Made by a program: the position numbers and the translations under genes. Below, piece by piece: positions 61,604 to 64,000 of a stretch of 64,000 nucleotides of DNA. This stretch comes from Spirochaetales bacterium. GTDB lineage: Bacteria; Spirochaetota; Spirochaetia; Treponematales; Treponemataceae. The notes under the pieces were generated by a model that was not told the DNA's origin, did no database searches, and worked only from the letters and a program-made list of their open reading frames with translations. Position 1 is the stretch's first letter. Each line of letters begins with the position of its first letter. The stretch is taken from contig QKEL01000009.1 in assembly GCA_003252395.1 (NCBI GenBank), positions 744,001 to 808,000 of the forward strand, given 5' to 3'.

Positions 61604-63379
61604 TTAATCCATACCGGCGGAGCCGGTGTTCATGGATCTCAGAAACGCTTCATTATTCTTGGATTTCCTCATTCTGTCAATAAGGAGCTCCATTATTTCC
61701 GTGTCGTCCATGGGATTGATGACCTTCCGGAGAATCCAGATTTTTTGCATCTCTTCCTCGGTCAGAAGGAGCTCTTCCTTTCTGGTACCCGATTTCTTTA
61801 TGCTCACCGCGGGGAAGAGGCGACGGTCCGACAGTTTCCTGTCCAGGTTAATTTCCATGTTGCCGGTTCCCTTGAATTCCTCGAAAATAACCTCGTCCAT
61901 GCGGCTGCCGGTTTCGATAAGGGCGGTCGCGATAATCGTAAGGCTTCCGCCCTCTTCCACGTTGCGCGCCGCGCCGAAAAAGCGCTTCGGCTTATGGAGG
62001 GCATTTGAGTCAACGCCGCCGGAAAGAACCTTGCCGGACGTCGGGACCGTCTGGTTATAGGCTCTCGCCAGACGCGTGATGGAGTCCAGAAGGATGACGA
62101 CGTCGCGCTTATGCTCGACCAGCCGCCTCGCCTTCTCGAGGACCATTTCCGCGACCTGGACGTGCCGCGTCGCCTGCTCGTCGAAGGTGGAAGAGATTAC
62201 CTCCGCCTTGACGGTTCGCTCCATATCGGTTACCTCTTCGGGCCGTTCGTCGATGAGGAGGACGATCAGGTATACTTCCGGGTGGTTTTCGGTAATGGCG
62301 TTGGCGATGCGCTGCATCAAAATGGTCTTACCGGTGCGGGGCGGCGCCACGATAAGGGCCCGCTGACCCTTGCCGATCGGGCAAAAGAGATTCATGATCC
62401 GGGTCGAGATTTCACCGTTGGAGGTCTCGAGGTTGAACTTCTCGTCGGGATACAATGGCGTGAGGTTATCGAAGGGGATGCGGCTCTGGGCGGCAGCAAC
62501 TTCGTCAAAGTTGACCGTTTCCACCCTCAAAAGCGCGAAGAAGCGCTCGCCTTCTTTCGGGGAACGTATTTGGCCATATACCGTATCGCCCGTTTTCAGG
62601 TTAAAAAGCCTGATTTGGCTCGGCGAGATGTAAATATCGTCGGGGCCCGGCAAGTAACTATTCTGGGGAGAGCGGAGGAACCCGTACCCGTCGGGCAGGA
62701 TTTCCAGCGAGCCCGAGGCGAAAATGATCCCGCCGTGCTCCGTATGCGCCTTCAGGACCTGAAAAATGATTTCCTGTTTTTTCATCGCGACCATGTCGTC
62801 ATGGGGAATGCCGTATTGGGTCGCCAATTCGCGCAGGGCATGCATGCCCATGCGGGTAAGCTCGTTGATCGTCAGTTTTGGCTTGTTTTCGTTGTCCCGG
62901 GAAGCTTCCTGGTCCTGAAGTTCGTCGATGTTCTTGAAATTGGGGATAAAATCGTCGCGGTTGTCGCGATTGGGTCGATCCCGACCCTGGCGCTGGTTCC
63001 GGTTTTGCCTGCCGTCCCGTCCGCCTTCCTGACCGCCGTCACGGAAGCGCCGGTTTTGCCGATTATCGTGGGAACCGTTTGGTCCGGAATCCCCGGAATC
63101 ATGCGGCCCGTCTTTTCGCTTTACTCTTGGCCGAACCACTACGCGCTTTTCGCCTTGTTCGGCTGAACCATTTTGATAATTCGCGGGTTTTACTTCTTCG
63201 GACGGTGTCGATGGCGCGGTTTGCGCCTCAAAAACCGGCGTTTCGCCGGGCCCCGTACTCGTCTGTTCGGGGACGTAGGCCGGATCGGAATGCCCGAGAT
63301 CGAGCTGACCTTGATCCGGCGTCAACTGAGCTTCGCCCTCCGCGCTATCCGCGGGACGACGTCTCTTGATTGGTGCCAT
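61604..63379 (-). CDS. rho: Transcription termination factor Rho with low-complexity N-terminal extension
   Basis: 591 residues, about 170 longer than E. coli Rho. Residues 1-165 are low-complexity: acidic/Pro/Gln-rich at first, then basic Arg/Gly/Asn/Asp-rich ([20 protein letters not shown]). Then [22 protein letters not shown] (Rho_N), the cold-shock-like RNA-binding domain [26 protein letters not shown], and the ATPase with Walker [35 protein letters not shown] and [24 protein letters not shown]. The start has a TTGGAG ribosome binding site. Followed by the stem-loop array and rpmE. Confidence 0.96.
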   Translation of the reverse strand: MAPIKRRRPADSAEGEAQLTPDQGQLDLGHSDPAYVPEQTSTGPGETPVFEAQTAPSTPSEEVKPANYQNGSAEQGEKRVVVRPRVKRKDGPHDSGDSGPNGSHDNRQNRRFRDGGQEGGRDGRQNRNQRQGRDRPNRDNRDDFIPNFKNIDELQDQEASRDNENKPKLTINELTRMGMHALRELATQYGIPHDDMVAMKKQEIIFQVLKAHTEHGGIIFASGSLEILPDGYGFLRSPQNSYLPGPDDIYISPSQIRLFNLKTGDTVYGQIRSPKEGERFFALLRVETVNFDEVAAAQSRIPFDNLTPLYPDEKFNLETSNGEISTRIMNLFCPIGKGQRALIVAPPRTGKTILMQRIANAITENHPEVYLIVLLIDERPEEVTDMERTVKAEVISSTFDEQATRHVQVAEMVLEKARRLVEHKRDVVILLDSITRLARAYNQTVPTSGKVLSGGVDSNALHKPKRFFGAARNVEEGGSLTIIATALIETGSRMDEVIFEEFKGTGNMEINLDRKLSDRRLFPAVSIKKSGTRKEELLLTEEEMQKIWILRKVINPMDDTEIMELLIDRMRKSKNNEAFLRSMNTGSAGMD

Positions 63380-63515
63380 GAGGTATCTCCAATAAAATTT
63401 TGCAGGACTTGTGCAATAAAGACATTAATATGTTCTGATTTACCAAAAAAAGGATTTGCGTTTCAACATGATCGGTCGAAATTGATTACCGACAACTAAA
63501 AGTATACCCTCGCGA

Positions 63516-63998
63516 TCATGACCTGTCAAGAGAATCCAATACCCCCGACAACGCCGCCCGCACGGTTTGTTCGCGAATTTGGCGCCTATTGCCCGGAAAA
63601 AGCATCCGTTTCGAGTGACAGGCGATGCTCCCTTCGGCCGTTTTTTGGCAGATCGCGATATCCACGGCGCCTACCTGCGGGTCGCCCTCGTTCCGGGAGG
63701 GCCCCGCGACGCCGGTAACCGCGACGGCAATATCCGCCTCGGAACGCTTAAGCGCGCCGAGCGCCATCTCCCGGGCGGTATGCTCGCTCACGACGCCATA
63801 ATCCGCTATCGTGGCGGGATTTACCCCCAAAACGCGAACCTTTGCCTCGGGTGAATAACAGATGAACCCGCCCCATAGGGCTCGAGACGCACCGGGAACG
63901 TCCGCGACCGTAGCGGCGATCTTACCGGCGGTAAGCGATTCCGCCGTCACCAACCGTTTTCCGGTAGCAACAAGCTTTTCAACCAGCTTTTGGCTTAT
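63516..63998 (-). CDS. CinA C-terminal/PncC-type nicotinamide-nucleotide amidase (cut by window end)
   Basis: The frame is open to the window edge, so the N-terminus is missing; at least 160 residues are visible. Family landmarks: VTAESLTAGKIAATVADVPGASRALWGGFICYSPEAKVRVLGV, YGVVSEHTAREMALGAL, and IAVAVTGVAGPSRNEGDPQVGAVDIAI. The usual AESCTGG motif reads AESLTAG, with the catalytic Ser kept. PncC-type enzymes deamidate NMN to NaMN. Whether an N-terminal MoCF-like CinA domain is fused cannot be seen. Ends 136 bp upstream of the rho start. Confidence 0.88.
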   Translation of the reverse strand: MSQKLVEKLVATGKRLVTAESLTAGKIAATVADVPGASRALWGGFICYSPEAKVRVLGVNPATIADYGVVSEHTAREMALGALKRSEADIAVAVTGVAGPSRNEGDPQVGAVDIAICQKTAEGSIACHSKRMLFPGNRRQIREQTVRAALSGVLDSLDRS

Positions 63999-64000
63999 GG

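Overview
The window is a bacterial chromosome segment. The core-gene complement fits a spirochaete of the Treponema lineage, probably one of the GC-rich environmental or insect-gut types. The signs are a long eukaryote/archaeon-like IleRS, a compact queA-ruvB-ruvA-ruvC-yebC block, a Rho with a long low-complexity N-terminus, and a standalone RlmK-type methyltransferase. No rRNA or tRNA gene was seen, so the assignment rests on gene content only. The host DNA is GC-rich. A clearly AT-rich block from about 20.9 to 38.3 kb looks acquired.

Layout. 0-2.3 kb: a three-subunit molybdenum hydroxylase (xanthine dehydrogenase family) on the + strand, cut by the window edge, whose Mo-subunit lacks the usual catalytic Glu. 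2.3-6.5 kb: queA, ruvBAC and yebC on the - strand. 6.7-10.4 kb: a small zinc protein, an orphan NeuB-like sialic/nonulosonic acid synthase, coaX and hisS. 10.4-12.3 kb: a REC-DUF3369-HD-GYP c-di-GMP phosphodiesterase paired with a stripped-down histidine-kinase-like protein that has lost both its phospho-His and its ATPase domain. 12.4-17.2 kb: polysaccharide export (Wza-like, Wzz-like) and two tandem WecA/MraY-like initiating transferases. 17.3-19.6 kb: two lipocalins flanking a two-gene envelope unit, with a perfect palindrome in the divergent promoter region.

19.7-34.9 kb is one tightly packed - strand operon for a Wzx/Wzy-dependent surface glycan. It holds a 4,6-dehydratase, aminotransferase, GNAT acetyltransferase and phosphoglycosyltransferase (together a 2,4-diamino-2,4,6-trideoxyhexose module), the complete UDP-L-FucNAc pathway (fnlA, fnlB, fnlC) with a WbuB-like transferase, four more glycosyltransferases, Wzy and Wzx. 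35.0-38.3 kb is a graveyard: an IS1595-family remnant, an ISL3-family remnant with both terminal inverted repeats, and an alkaline phosphatase pseudogene. 38.4-42.7 kb is the dTDP-L-rhamnose operon (rfbA, rfbC, rfbD, rfbB), interrupted by a co-directional HEPN-MNT (HepT-MntA) toxin-antitoxin pair.

42.7-64 kb returns to host genes: VanZ-like protein, ornithine/lysine decarboxylase, AEC transporter, M20 peptidase with YfcC-type transporter, HAD hydrolase, mfd, a secreted protein with a degenerate receiver protein, zinc-ribbon proteins, a lipoprotein, ileS, rex-rlmK, rpmE, rho and a cinA/pncC-type gene cut by the window edge. The rho-rpmE spacer is packed with consecutive stem-loops. Most transcription units end in clear GC-hairpin/T-run terminators, often of the CCGCCC...GGGCGG type.
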